Origin: Pholis gunnellus
Taxonomy: Eukaryota > Chordata > Actinopteri > Perciformes > Pholidae
Direction: 5' to 3'
Length of the DNA: 64,000 nt
Assembly (NCBI GenBank): GCA_910591455.2
Contig: OU342819.1
Location: 19,088,262-19,152,261 of the forward strand
Shown here one piece after another: positions 1 to 24,716 of this stretch (the first letter of the stretch is position 1; each line of letters opens with the position of its first letter). The notes beneath the pieces are model-generated. The model was not told the DNA's origin. It made no database searches and saw nothing but the letters and a program-made list of their open reading frames with translations. A program made the position numbers and the translations under genes.

Positions 1-180
1 TACGTGTTGTTCATGTTCGACCTTTAGGTTGTTGCAGAAGCAATATAACAACATGGAGCAAAGACACAAAAAAAAGGCTAGAATATGAGGTATTACATAG
101 GATGACAGTCAATGTCCTGTTCCTCACCTGTCCTGAGGTTGGAGGAGTTGGTTATTGCACAAGGCTATGCAGGGCTGGTC

Positions 181-11419
<11,239 letters not shown>

Positions 11420-11817
11420 CCTCCTGCTTCTTCTGGCGAGGCTTCACATCCCGCTCGGCCCATTTATAACCATTCCATTTTAACGGGAAGGAGCCAGCAT
11501 CCCCCGGTGCCGAAGAGAGGACTTGTTGTGCCCGCGACGATAGAGGCTCACCTGAACTTGGACGCTGCAGCAGAAGCGCGCACAACAGCGGCCAGCGGAG
11601 GAGTGGGGGTACGAGGGGGATGGGGGTACGAGAGGGGTGGGGGCGTTTCGGTACCGCGTTCTTTCGTTTCGGAGCCTCGGCGACGGCCCTCGGACCACCG
11701 GCGGACTCAGTCCAGCTGCTGGTGACGGGGCGGCGACGCGCGGACGCTTTTACTACGCGGAGAGGGGAGCGGAGCGTTAAAGGCGTGCTGCAGAGAGCAA
11801 TGTGCCTCCACAGCCGG

Positions 11818-11820
<3 letters not shown>

Positions 11821-11910
<90 letters not shown>
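11821..11910. repeat. (CT)n microsatellite upstream of fndc5
   Basis: 45 CT units, followed by a short (CA)6. Pure polypurine on the fndc5 coding strand, about 400 bp upstream of the ATG. Confidence 0.95.
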
Positions 11911-11916
<6 letters not shown>

Positions 11917-12219
11917 GACACACACACACACCTGCAGTTAACCCTATTGTTGTTTTCTCTCTGAATAAATAGTTCATTAAATCTGATTGTCATATGTTTC
12001 CATGACTTTCCACACAGAGCATCTGAACACACAAAATAATAGACACACACCTCACTCCTCTTCTTGGCTTCCATGTAAGCTTTCCTGTCGGGGTTAATTC
12101 CCAGTAAAACCAATAGAGAGGTGAAGTCCTGTCCCCTTCCAGTGTCCCCCTTCTTTAGTAAAAATATATGTATGGACTGTATAAGAGACTGTATGAATTG
12201 CGGCATGACGTTTGTCAAT

Positions 12220-15200
12220 TTAAAAGATAATTTTTAAAGTCCTCTTCTGGTAGTCTGCCCATAATGGACAAACCAAACACTGGCTCAGAGAGATCCTGTT
12301 ACATTGTTTGCTTCGGCCACTGAAGTTCTCCAACACGCTTGGCACACATGTACAGTTTCAGTTGGCTGCAATCTGCAACCTGCAGCGCTAGATACCGCCA
12401 GATCTTACACACTCCACCTTTAAACATCTTATTTGCAAAGTGGAACGATTGGTGCAACACCAAAAGGAAAGCCCTGCAGCAGCATATAGTCTATGTATTA
12501 AAACAATTTTCTAAATTTTATTCAGCACATTCTGTCCGGCCTTGGCCAACATATTAACCCGAATTCCCTTGAGTCTGGAATGTAACCAGTAAATAGGATT
12601 CCTGATGTATATATGTATGAATCATTGGCCCTATCTGTTACATAAAACATGAACTATCTGCTTTATCGACAAAAAACAAAGATATACACGATGAAAACAG
12701 GAAATCAACACTGAGTGTGTTCTATAATACAAGGGTCATATTTAGAATAGAAGGACTTCTGGGTGCCATAACTCCTCATTAAAATTAAACAGGTCCAAAT
12801 AGGGTCCTATATGGTCAATTAAAAGGACATAGAAGCAATATACACTGTCCAGTCAATGCAGAGGAAGCAGGGGTCCTACAGTACATGCACCTTATTAAAG
12901 TAAAATAGGCAGACGGTGTGGAGGACTGACGTTCATCGCCCACACATACAGGGACCCGGGGACAAGAGTTGCTCACACAGATCGATGAACATTAACATTC
13001 CTAACAGAAGCCTCTTAATGTCTCGTTCATTTCAATGAGAAGAGGCAAAGGAGCCGATCTCCTCCCACTCCTCTTCTTCGCTCCTCACCTGTTCACCTGA
13101 AGGTTGTGAGACCGTTTTTGCACGACAACAGTCATATCTCTTTGCTCTGCCGCTGACAGTTTTATCACTCAACGAAGATTCAGAGGAGCAAAATCTCTTC
13201 CAGTGACCTCTGGTGCCAGCAGCTCCAGCTTTTGCAAAAACGAGGTCGCCTTTTCTCGTCTGTTATTTCCGTGGGCCGAGATGGCCACAGATTTATATAT
13301 TTTTGCAGAACTCCATTCCGAGGTTAATGTGTTTGGTGCAATGATAACGATATGCAGATTTGATGCGAGAGGAATCCCTTATAAACTACTTAAGAGGTGA
13401 GGAAGATTGTTGTTTGACCTCGACACAAACGCATGCTCACATTCATCACAAACTCAAACCATTCACACAGAAAATACGTTATTCCCAGACGGTTATCAGT
13501 CGGGAGTTTTAAGGAACATAATTACAAATTGAATCTAGTCTAATCTTCGTTGAGGATATATTTAGTTGTGGCTATATTTTGGTGGTGATGTATCTCCAGG
13601 GGGCTTTTGAGTCGAAAGTCTCGGGCTGTTTTCTGTTCTACACACAGCCCACCTCTGTACACATCTGGTTGTCATATTGGCAACACAAGTTGAGGGCAAC
13701 TGGCTTTAAAAAACAAAACAATGGTGCTTAGATCTTTATGGATTATTGATATTTGGTGAATTGCTTATCACTTTTGAAACTAAATATTTAAGTATATATC
13801 ACAAATGTTATCTCTGGAATTTTAGATGATTGGGTTTGAAAAAAGTGGTTTCAGACAGAGAAAAAAATCTTAAGCAGCAATCGCTGACTCTTCAACCGCT
13901 GCTGGGGATTGTAAATGGAAAGAACTTACATTGACACTCTCAAGTAACTGGGGATGGATACCGATGGCTACCGGGGGAAATAAATGTGCTATCCTCCTGT
14001 TTTTGTTGTGCAATGGTTGACGCACGTCCTTTGTGCTGTAAATTAAGCCTCCATTTTCTCGGGTGATCGTACACAGTTGCAGACAGAATCGCATTGTGAA
14101 AGCGAGGCTTAATGGGAATCTAAACGCCGAAGGTGCCATTATTCTAAAGCCATTATAGTGTGCAATTAATATTTACTTCATAATGATAAGTTAAAGCAAC
14201 AACCTTGTCTATTTAAATAATGTTTTTACATACAAATAATTGGTGATGCCCATAAAGGGAAATTATGACACTTTTTTACACTTAATACTGACTTAACACT
14301 CACAAATAACCAAACTCAATACACAGAGGAAGACCAGGAGATTTTGATTAAAAGCTCTGGAAAGCATTAACAAATATCATATTAGTTTGCAAGAGATGTC
14401 TTTCATATTTTCCTGGGAAAAGAAAAAAATATATACAGATTTTGTATTTCAGTAATGTAGCTTTTAGCTAATTGCCACTTGTTCACATTAACTTTGGTAA
14501 ATCACCCAACTGGTTACTTAGCTTCCTAACAAGCGGTGCAACATTTGGTTGAGGTTAACTGAGCTGACTCATCTCAACTTAAAGAAAATTAATTGACACG
14601 TTAACCTCAAATTGGATAAATCAGTGTATTATATTGCTTCAATTACTCAGCGTGAGTTTATTGTGACCATTTAATGTTCGTGATGGGTTGTTTTCTGGGG
14701 GGTTTGGAGAGTTTGGAGTGTCACAGTAAACATCTGGCCTAAAGAGCTCTCTGTGCTTTGTGAGGAACTGAAGGGGAGCTGATACAAACAGGCCTTAATC
14801 CTTCTGAAGCTGCAGGGGAATGAGGGAGTCTGCAGCATCTTTGAAGTGGTGTTGTCCCTCAGTTTTTCCTCTCCTCCAGTCCTCTCACTGCTAACCCCCA
14901 AACTGCCCCTGGAACACTTTAATTACACTGTATGTTTGAGTGTGTGTTGGGCAGAAAAATATTCAAATTATAGTAGAAAGTGCACCGAAGAGTCTGAATA
15001 ATCGAGTGGTGGAGACAGAAGGACAGGAGTCTCAGCTATCCAGAGAATTTAAGTCCAAGTGTTGGGAGAGGTGAAGAGGAGGAAAAGTGAAAGAAAAGTG
15101 TTGAGAGCGTGATACAGAGATGAGAAAACGAGTTTCAGCCCATTACCTTACGCAAGTCCCCTTGATGCCAAACTGAAGCCGTTGTGCCACCTCTGCAATG

Positions 15201-17060
15201 TCACACATAATAACACGTGTACACGCTCACAGATGCTGCCATCCCGAAAGAGTGCACCACCGAAGAGCTGCTGACATCATTAAATCTCCTCTCATTCATG
15301 GATATTTGGCCCTTCTGTCCTTGGCGGCCCAATTCAATTTTAAGGCCGATCTCAAGGGACTAAAGCGATTTACCTTTCTCGTCTCTCCACTGTGCATTCC
15401 TTTAGGTGTGCGTTGTGTAAAAAATACATTTTCATCTTTTGAATATGAAGACGCTGCAGGGCGACTGTGTGTCAACTAGTTTGTGGGAGTTTGCTGAAAT
15501 TGATGGAAATGTGTTTGGAAATAGGAATAGGAATAGTAATAGTACGGAAAACATGTCACAAATATCACTTACAAATAGTAAGTATTATAGTAGTACAATA
15601 GTAGTTATTTGAATCCAAACTACGATCTTTTCCTAAACCTAACTGAGTTGTTTCCTTTTAAGACACAAGTTCATTTTGAAAAGACTGTATGCATGTAACA
15701 AGCGGAAAATGACACTTTTTGTTGGACTTTCATCAGAAAAGTAAAAAAAAAAGATGAGTTACTTCTCGCAAGACATCATGAACTGTTGCTTGAGGATATA
15801 TTTCGTTGTTGGTCCCATGAACGACACATTTTCTCTCATCTGACACCGTCATGGTCAAGGTTTGACAAAAACAACTTCATTGAGGTTACGGGGAAATCAT
15901 AATTTGGGGACCTTTGTCACTGTGGTTGCAATAATAACCAGTTGGTTAAGGTTGACTGTCTGTCGGTGATGGGAGATAAACAGCTGTCTCCTGTGTCTGA
16001 GTGTGATGTTTCTTTGACTCATCCATCCATTACCAGCTACGGCACATTGTCTTTCTAACCCTCAAGGTAACGTATGGCATCTTCTACAACTGAGCATATG
16101 ATCTCCATCACTTTTATTATGGATCAACTCACTGAATGTTGGTGTCTTCCTATCACTTAATAGGGAATTATAGGGCATATGGAAAGGATACTGTCTTCTT
16201 TCAAGGTGAATATTCTCATACAGCAGTTCTGTACTCGTGTCCCTGCAGTGGAAAGTGGCAGCAGCTTATCTCCTTAAGTGGTCCCGATTAAAGTGTTGGC
16301 ATCAGGTAGAGGGACCGTCCTAGGAGGGACATAGGAGAGTAAAGAGGGTGAGACGGGGAGAGAGATATAGAAAGTGTGTGTGAGCAGGAGAGACAGAGGG
16401 AGGTAAATGGATGCTGCTCTGACGTCAACGTCTTTTCTTAGCATCCCTCTCCTTCTACAAGGACATGTGCAGGTGCCCGGTGGAGGGAGACGATGCTGGC
16501 TCAGGTGCACAGGTGACATTTCAGCCATGTGTGTGACAGTATGAGCATGTGTGTCATGTATCGGAGAGCTAGAGTCACTTTCATCCCCGCGCATTGGCAG
16601 ATTAAACTATTACAGAGACTCTATCTCCGGAAAGATTAGACCCGATGGACTCATTTGATCAGATTAGTCCCTAAACCCCGGCATCATATTGTCGTGGCGG
16701 ATCATTTAGAATTACATTTTAGAGCTGTTTGCTATGTATGAGGGTAGATAATGGCGGTGATGGCAATGCCTATTATTAAATCATCCTTCCTGATTCTTGC
16801 TCTACTGGGACATATTCTCGTGAATCAAATTATGGGGAAATTAAACAGTCTCATTCCGGGGGAACCCCTTGGGGCTCGCCCTCGGTGCTGAAATCGCTCT
16901 TTAGCATACACTCATCTTTCCATCTCATCAGTTCTTCAACCCTCCAATCCTCAGTTACGCCTGTGTTAAAGTTAACTTGGCACCGCAGGCCTCAAGCTTT
17001 GGATTTGGAGCAGAAACCTCCGGGTTTGAAAAGTGAAGGCAATGTGGAAGTGCCTTAAAC
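12220..17060. other. Intergenic, no gene seen
   Basis: No exon with supporting homology or splice context was recognised. Mostly unique AT-rich sequence. 13080-13400 and 16580-16900 are low in simple repeats and could hold conserved non-coding elements, but nothing in the sequence proves it. Confidence 0.5.
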
Positions 17061-17170
17061 ATGCATTCTTTCTAACAGCCAGGAGGGGGCGGCTCCTCTA
17101 GTTGCAAAAAGAAGTCTCATTGTATAGAAGTCTATGGGAAAAATGACTACTCACTTCTTTTCCTGAACCT
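17060..17170. repeat. Fragment of interspersed repeat also present at 48505-49040
   Basis: Shares with 48510-48600 the run 'ttgcaaaaagaagtct', the phrase 'atagaagtctatg' and the flanking 'gcattctttctaa'. This partial copy ends where 'aacctaaccaagcc' begins. Confidence 0.7.
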
Positions 17171-17726
17171 AACCAAGCCAAACCCGGTCTACTTCAAAAT
17201 GACGTTCTCATACAACTAAATAGCACTACGTGTCGAGGGAAATATATTCTTGCAGAACACGTTATATATATATTGTAAATTTAAATCAAACCAAACAAAA
17301 AAACAAGAAAATGCAACAAAAGTACTTGGACACTAACAGCAGTCTTCTGGGTGAAAGTCCTGTACATTTCTTTCCCACCACCACGACCTCCTCCTCATGT
17401 GAAACCTTTCTGAGGGACATCAAAAACATATTTCCCTGGAAACGTGACAATGCAGTTTCGTTGTATGGGAACATCATTTTTTTGGAGACAGGGCTGGTGG
17501 TGAGGAAGAGGTGTTCATAAGATGAGGGGAGAGACGAAAGGGAGGAGAGGCTTTGATGAATAACTGCGGTACTGATGCTGACAGCACACACTTCAGTGTG
17601 TATCTCTGTCACACATGAATCCAGTATCGGTCATTGCCATTTCTGTTCTGATTTTGTCGCTGCGCTGCAAAATAACAGATTCATCCCTGAGTTTGTGATG
17701 AATGGGATTCTGCCATCATCCTGACA

Positions 17727-17728
<2 letters not shown>

Positions 17729-17775
<47 letters not shown>

Positions 17776-17916
17776 TTTGTCTCTCTATCTTTATCTCCTA
17801 AGACTTGGACTCCAGCACTAGCTGACAATGAAACAGACAATGAGAACCTGATTTTCTAATGTGTTCCACAGACAGGCCGGTTTTCCAATCTATAAGGCGC
17901 CACTGATTCCCCTGAG

Positions 17917-17963
<47 letters not shown>
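17729..17963. repeat. (CT)n and (CA)n microsatellite pair
   Basis: (CT)n at 17729-17772 (about 22 units) and (CA)n at 17919-17963 (about 22 units). Confidence 0.9.
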
Positions 17964-17965
<2 letters not shown>

Positions 17966-18063
17966 CTTTAAAATCACTGCCAGTGTGCTCTCATTAGGGG
18001 GGAATGGGGACACATTTACCATCTCTGCTGGAGTGGAGCAAATATACCTCACTTTACTGTTAT

Positions 18064-19400
18064 ATCTTTTACCATTGAGCCTTCATATCAAGAAACATCC
18101 ATACAACATTATCATCATCATCAACATCTCTACTCCATTCTTTCTTCTACACACATAGTTTAATGACCCTGCTGTTCACTGAGCGTTCCCTTCATTAGCA
18201 CTGCAGTAACAGTGCAGCCAGTGGGAAAACTGTATTGATATGGATGACTAATACATCATATTAATAAGGTGCTTTTAGTGGAATTTTTCTTTTTGTGCTC
18301 AGGAGTACAAACCATTACCATTATATCGCCAGGGGGTTGTGTGTTATTGCCAGTAACTCAGCGATTACAAACAAAACTCACTTTTTAAAACAACACTGGT
18401 AAAAAGTCACCTCTCTTCTTCTGGTGAAGAGTTTCACTTGAAAGCCAACTGTGGATTCAAAACATTGACAGTTGAATCAGTGTGTTATGCTCTATCAGGT
18501 GAATGATCACAAGACAATCAGCTGAAGCCCAGAGATGCCCCGTAGCTGACTGCTGGTGTGACAAGACCCAACGACTGGAAAATGGGGTGCAGAATATTGA
18601 TTTGACTTCTCCTGGTTGCCATTAGGGATGAATAGAATCAGAGATATATTGCCCCCTTATATTGTTGGTATGGTTGTGTAGTAAACATATTACCTGTGGT
18701 GAAATAGAACCAAGAACACACTCATAAAATCAGAAATACAGTGTAATAAAATGTACTTTTTGTTTTGGTGCTCAGGAACACTACAACTATCGTCCACATC
18801 GAAATCAACACACAATGAAAGTTCCTTGTGGTAACTTTAAATTAAACTTTAAATTACAGTTTTTAAAAGTTGCTGTGTCTAGATTTTGTATTTATCTTCC
18901 TCAGTAAGTCTCAAATGTATTGACTTTGCAATTTACAGCCAAGGAAAAACACATGTATTTTCATATATCTGTAAATATGTGTGTGATTGTGATTGATGAG
19001 AGAGGAGGAAAACGTTAGTGCCTGGCTGTGAGTAGAAGTGAGGGAATGCATGTATAAGCTCAGCCGGACCACCTGGAGGCATCTCCACCACCCAGAGGCA
19101 GCAAAGCCAACCCTGCACAGCCAAATCTCTCTCTTTTTTTTTTTTAAACATTTCATAGAAGATCAAAACAGACGACCAACAGTGTAACCCCAGTTCACGC
19201 TGTGCTGCACAGACTGTGTACACTGATGGAGGATGTCCAGGGGTTGAGGTGGTTATGTAATCTGCTTCTTTCTGCTCTTCTGCACACAGCCTCTATATTT
19301 GGCAGCAAGGCATCAAAAAGGTGCAGCTCTGGGACTCCAGCTGGAGCCATTACTTATTCACAACAATGGCTTTGTGGGTAGTGGGAGGGCTGAGCATGTG

Positions 19401-19448
<48 letters not shown>

Positions 19449-20180
19449 ACTATTAAACCACTGCTGTCCCAAGTCTCCTTCCTCTGCCACATTCTCTCTC
19501 TTTTTCTGTTTCTCTGTACCTCTAAACTCTCAGTTAGTTTTGTCTAAAGCAGGATTTTATTCTCAAAGCAGAGGGAAAAGAAATACTTATTGTTTCATAA
19601 CTGTAGTTCAATCTTTTTGCCAACAGAGGGCGAGGTAGGGAAAACACTGATGGCCTGCAGGACGACAAGCCTTTGTGTTGATTTGTCCGTCCCTGATGGA
19701 TAAGGAGTAACACTATCAGAAAATGGAAAAAAAATAAATTAACTTGTTCCAAAATTACACTTAACTTATATCTGTGAACTTTTATCTGTAATGGGCAAAG
19801 AAAAATGTCTAGTCCACAAATAATGACTTTATGTACTTTTATTCCAGCGGGGAAAGAAGTACTCAGATCCTTTACAATCATGGCAGATCGTGAAAATAAA
19901 TCTATTGGTTTTGTGTACAGGGACACAAATTGTCCATGTTTTTCATGTCGCTCGGTAAGAAAACAATGCCGATGGAGAGTCAATGAGGATCCTTTTTCAT
20001 GGTGGACACAAATAAAACGCATCCACGTGACTGTGATTGTCATAGCCAGTGAAGTGGTTTTACATATTGAGAGAGACCACTTATGGTGAGTGGATGGAGA
20101 GGTGGACGGGTCAAACAAACACAATACTTTCAACCATGAGACCGGTGTTCAAATGCGCGTCCCTAAGTGTTGTTGTGAAA
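18064..20180. other. Intergenic, no gene seen
   Basis: Contains a (GT)n at 19396-19447 and unique sequence. The longer reading frames here show no recognisable domain and no splice context. Confidence 0.5.
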
Positions 20181-20189
20181 TGAGGCATT

Positions 20190-20420
20190 CTTAACGTTTA
20201 TCTTAAACCCGTCTAAGTGGGTTTGTTGCCTAAACCTAACTTTTGTTTCATAGCGTAATATCGTCACGAAAAAGAAGTTGAGTCAAGCGGCACGTTAAAT
20301 AGTGCAATATTTCCCCCTAAAATGTACTGCCGGAAAAGTATAAAGCAGTATAAACTGCAAATACTCAGGTACCTCAAAATTGGAATTAAGTAGAGTAACT
20401 GAGTGAATTGACTTTCTACC
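20190..20420. repeat. Probable fish interspersed repeat
   Basis: 'gcaaatactcaggtacctca' followed by 'agtagagtaactgagt' resembles a common teleost repeat built on the words 'aagtacctcaaaatt' and 'gtacttgagtaa'. Related sequence occurs at about 28620-28760. Family name not known to me. Confidence 0.45.
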
Positions 20421-20949
20421 TGCGCAACAGCAAAGACCAGTTGGATGACTTTACGGATGACTTTAAAAATCCTCAAAAGCATTGAATTAATCCTTCTGTA
20501 AATCACAGCCTCTTTAGTCACGCTGTGGAATTAAACTGACACTTTAACAAGGGCAAACACAGGCGCTGTGACTGAAATGCAAATGTGGATCTTTGATAAC
20601 AAACTACAGTAAAAATACTAAGAAGAAATTAAAAGTCGTGATATAAATCAAACATTAATTAATTAACAAGCTCTCCTTTTAGAAATAAACCTGCTCTCGC
20701 TCTTAGATTCAGAAGGTCTTTTTTTTTTTTTCGTCAAACCACCAGTGAGTGAAAGGTGACACCGAGGCAGACTGCACGCCACATACGCTCCATCAAAAGG
20801 AGGTCGCAGCTTGACTTTTACAAAATGATGACAGAGTAGCTTTTGAAGTGTCGAGGCTGAGCGGAAGGACATCTCCAAACGGCACTCAATCATACATGAT
20901 TGTGTGGAACGCAGTGAGATGAGGCTTAATTGTAATGCAGCCAATGTTT

Positions 20950-21790
20950 GGTTTTTGAACTTGGCGGCTCCTGACTATGTTCTATAGGAAGAGAGCTGAA
21001 CTTTATATTTGTGCATGTGTGACAAAGACGTAGATGGTATATAAGGCATAATCAGTGTTCATTTGAATTTTTTCATCATTTTATTACACTAATTTGATAC
21101 TTTGATACCACTTACTTTGATGTAATCAAACCCTAATCAAGACCTACACTCTATTATATGTGCTCATCCTTGGTTACTGAGCTGATGTGACTTGGCAGCC
21201 CAGCTCCCACTATTTCTCTGGCTGACACTAATGGCTGCCAACCGACTTTTTGGCAAAGTACACTTTCCGATGTGCACGTTATTAACTCAACAACTCGCTA
21301 ATGAGCATGTGTGCTGAGCCACTATTCAATTAGAGTCATAATTGGCCACAACAGTAATGACTGAAACTGACAATAGCAAATCTGAATGACAATTAAACAC
21401 GGACATTAAACATACATTATGAAACGCAAATGAAAAAGAGGGAGGAGGTTGGAGAGTAGCTAATATCTAATGGTGATTGAGCTGGTGTCAACTTAAATCC
21501 ATTACTAGTCCCATTAAAGGCCTTCAATTGAATTGCTTTAACTGGAAGAGGGAGAAAACAGATCAGTATTTTCAACCGTTACAGCTTGTGAAAGGAGGGA
21601 GTGAACTGAGTTATGGCATAAACCAAACGTTTCACCCTGCACAATATGGGAGTAGTCTCATTGTGGAAAAAGCACTGGGGTTTTACACCTGCTTTCAAAC
21701 ACTTGTAAAAACACATTGCTTCAAGAAACAGTAAACAAAAGGAGGCTTCGTCAATAACACAATCATGGCTTAAGTAAATAGCAACACACA
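20950..21790. other. Intergenic, nothing recognised
   Basis: AT-rich unique sequence without convincing reading frames or repeats. Confidence 0.4.
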
Positions 21791-21941
21791 CACAAACTTG
21801 TTTTTGTCACTTAGGAGGACATTGCATTCACTCAAGACTTACGCTAACCTTAACCAAACCAGTCCTTTGTCCCCAAATGGAAGGTAAATATGTGACTGTG
21901 TGAATGTATTTTTGTCCCTGCAACATGATCAATAAAAGTAT

Positions 21942-22009
<68 letters not shown>

Positions 22010-22436
22010 GTACTTGTACATCTACACTTGTGAGGACCATAGTGTCCATAATCACTTACTAGGGCCCCAGCCCTGACTTTAAAGAGTGACTAAAAAAGAG
22101 TAACGTAACTACTAAATCCATTTTTCAGTTTAGTTTATGACACTATCTATTGATCATGGTCCCGTTCATTCTGTAGTGTTCATTGCAACAGTAGCTATTA
22201 CATAAATTTCCTGGAGACTTACCATTACCCTAAACATAACCGCTACCAGCCTAATCCTGACCCTGACCTTAACCTAGACCTAATCTTACCCTTAATTCAA
22301 ACCAAGTCTTCACGTTAACATTGAATGATTTACATTATGGGGAGATGCCATGTCCCCATTTTGTCCACCCTAAAAAATGCTTGTCTCCACAATGTGACTG
22401 TCTAATCAGATCCCAACAAGACAGGTAAAACAAACC

Positions 22437-22440
<4 letters not shown>
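21790..22440. repeat. (CA)n-associated teleost repeat with telomere-like words
   Basis: Two related segments (21790-21940 and 22007-22440) carry 'gtgaggacc', 'tgtccccatttt' and serial 'cctaacc/ccttaacc'-like words, separated and flanked by (CA)n tracts at 21942-22007 and 22439-22522. This arrangement recurs in teleost genomes; it is not a true telomere array because the words are irregular. Confidence 0.55.

Positions 22441-22522
<82 letters not shown>
22439..22522. repeat. (CA)n microsatellite
   Basis: About 42 CA units ending in 'catacatacacatac'. Confidence 0.95.
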
Positions 22523-22526
<4 letters not shown>

Positions 22527-22905
22527 TACACATACACAGAGTTAGCAGAGGCTTCACCCATGTTATTGCCTTCTCTGTTTCCAGTTCATCCTCCTATTGA
22601 ACGTACAGCCGACGGGGGTGCAAACTGGGATTTAGTAGCAGTGTAAACTAGAAAGCCAAAGCCCGGCGGCTCTTCTTTATCAGCGGCGCTCCATCTTGCC
22701 ACGGGGGACACGAGAACTCATTTAGGGTGTTGCCAGAGATGGTCTTGCGCCAGCCGACAGCACGGTCGAATTACGATCGCACTGCTACTCTTTTATTTCT
22801 CTTCGTTAGTAAGTCTGTGTGTATGTGTGGAGACGAGCACTGGGAATTTTGGATGCTACATGACTGAGGTGGCACCTGCAAACACATGCAGTTCTTCATT
22901 ATTGT

Positions 22906-23007
<102 letters not shown>

Positions 23008-23009
23008 GC

Positions 23010-24200
23010 TGGTAATGAGAAACATAAGCTGTCTCCAAGAGTTTTGGGGAGTTTAACACAAGAAATGATAATTACCATGGAATCCAATTTTGACACAATG
23101 AGATTAGTGCTGGTGTGCGCATGTGTTTCATTGTGTGTCTCTGTGTGTGACGCCTCATAGTGTGCACCAGTTGGCTCCGGGGCCACATGGAGACTGGTGA
23201 CACATAATCAGGATGTGGTGGGTGTTTTTGAGGAAGGGGTGGATGAGGTCTGTTTGCATGTCAGTTCCACAGTTACAGTAGATAGACTCTCCTTCTCTTC
23301 CCAGGTCATTACCATGAAGAGGGCAAGCCTGGCCAGTTCAAGTCTCTTAGCTCCCACATGGGTCTTTTGGTTTTTGTTTTATGTTGTCTTTTCTTTTTCC
23401 GCATGCAACACCTTCACACCTTATTTTTTCAGTCACCTCGGCACTTACAGCTGACATACTAACTGGTCATTATTGGTCACCTCATTATTCAGCGTATCCG
23501 TTTTTGTAAACAACATTCTTTAGTAAATTGTATTTTTATTACCTCCAACCTTTCGTGTCTTTCTCCCTCTTATGGTCTGAACACTGAGCCAGTTCAGTTC
23601 ATGTATTGTAATATTCTGGAGCATTTCATATGCTTTTGTTACTTTAATTTTAGTAAGTTTAAGTTAATGTGAACAATAAAGCTCAAGCAACCTCCGGAAA
23701 ACTTGGTGTATGGTTGTTCTTTCTTGGAAGTGATATGTTTTAAGTCTTCAGTTTGTTTGTAATACACAGCAGAAGCATTGGTATTCACATACAGCTACTC
23801 TGAGACACATCACAGTATTTTACACTGTTTGATTGTCAGGTGATCTCTATGGAGTGCCCACCTGCTCCCTGTCTACTTTCGTGAGGCATCCACTAATTTC
23901 AAACAGCCGGATTTGTTGTGCATGCAGAAACCTCTTTACAATGTCAGAGAGGACATTCATCCTCTAGAGGGTATCATCCTAATTCTGCTCTGCATGCATT
24001 ATTTGGATGCAGAGAGTGGATTGGCAAACTTCTGCCTGCAGAGTCTCAATTTGCTGTTTGTTCCATTTTGTAAAATCTTAGGTGACGAGTGGTGCCCAGA
24101 CCTCGAAACCAACCATAAAGTGATATAGGTTCTATAACAGCGTCCAATATTTCACACCATATTTTAATTGGGATATGTGTGTGTGTCTTTTAATACAAGT
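23010..24200. other. Intergenic between fndc5 and the lectin locus, 3' side of lectin A
   Basis: No gene recognised. Homology to the flank of lectin B begins at about 24205 (matching about 29657). Confidence 0.5.
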
Positions 24201-24280
24201 TGAAAGACTTTTTTAAATGTTCCATATTTATATAGGCCTTTGTGACAAAAGGTAAAACACAAAACACAATTAATTACGTT

Positions 24281-24286
24281 TTTATT
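24281..24286 (-). terminator. Candidate AATAAA polyadenylation signal, lectin A
   Basis: TTTATT on the plus strand reads AATAAA on the minus strand, about 420 nt after the lectin A stop. Other variants nearby mean the true site is uncertain. Confidence 0.3.
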
Positions 24287-24702
24287 AGATGTTTAACTGT
24301 GATGGTGCTCATTAACATAATCACATATTTCAAAGCCAGAAAAAAACTGCTAAACATTAAGTTTATATATTTCACAGGACTCAGCAAGCTCTCATAATAG
24401 ATGACATAAACAAAAACATGTCTTTATATTTCAAACTCACTTCAAAACTCACTGCTCTGAACTCAAAAACAAAGTTCAGGTTTTAACAGAAAACCTAGTA
24501 ATAAAACAGTTATTTGCAATGTTCTGCAAGTGATGCAACAACACAGTCAAATTATACATGATGTCCTGTAGATACACAGTGTGCAATCAAACACATTAAC
24601 ACACAAAACCTATTTTACCACCAATGGTGTAGAAAATATGAAGTGAAACTCAAACTGAAATATGAACTGAAACATTGCGTTGCAGTTACGCACAATGACC
24701 AC

Positions 24703-24716
24703 TCAGCCGCATGACC
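24703..24716 (-). CDS. Lectin A coding exon 5 (terminal micro-exon, GSCG-stop)
   Basis: Only 14 coding nt after acceptor CTTTTTCCAG: completes G, then S C G and TGA at 24705-24703. Supported by the same ending, at the same phase, in lectin B. Both carry a lone cysteine next to the C-terminus. Confidence 0.7.

Noticed and set aside
19534..20133. 199-codon minus-strand frame
   Set aside because: No domain, low-complexity composition, overlaps repeat-like sequence and lacks splice or start context.
22200..22310. Telomere-like CCCTAA words
   Set aside because: Irregular words belonging to a known style of teleost (CA)n-linked repeat, not a telomeric array.
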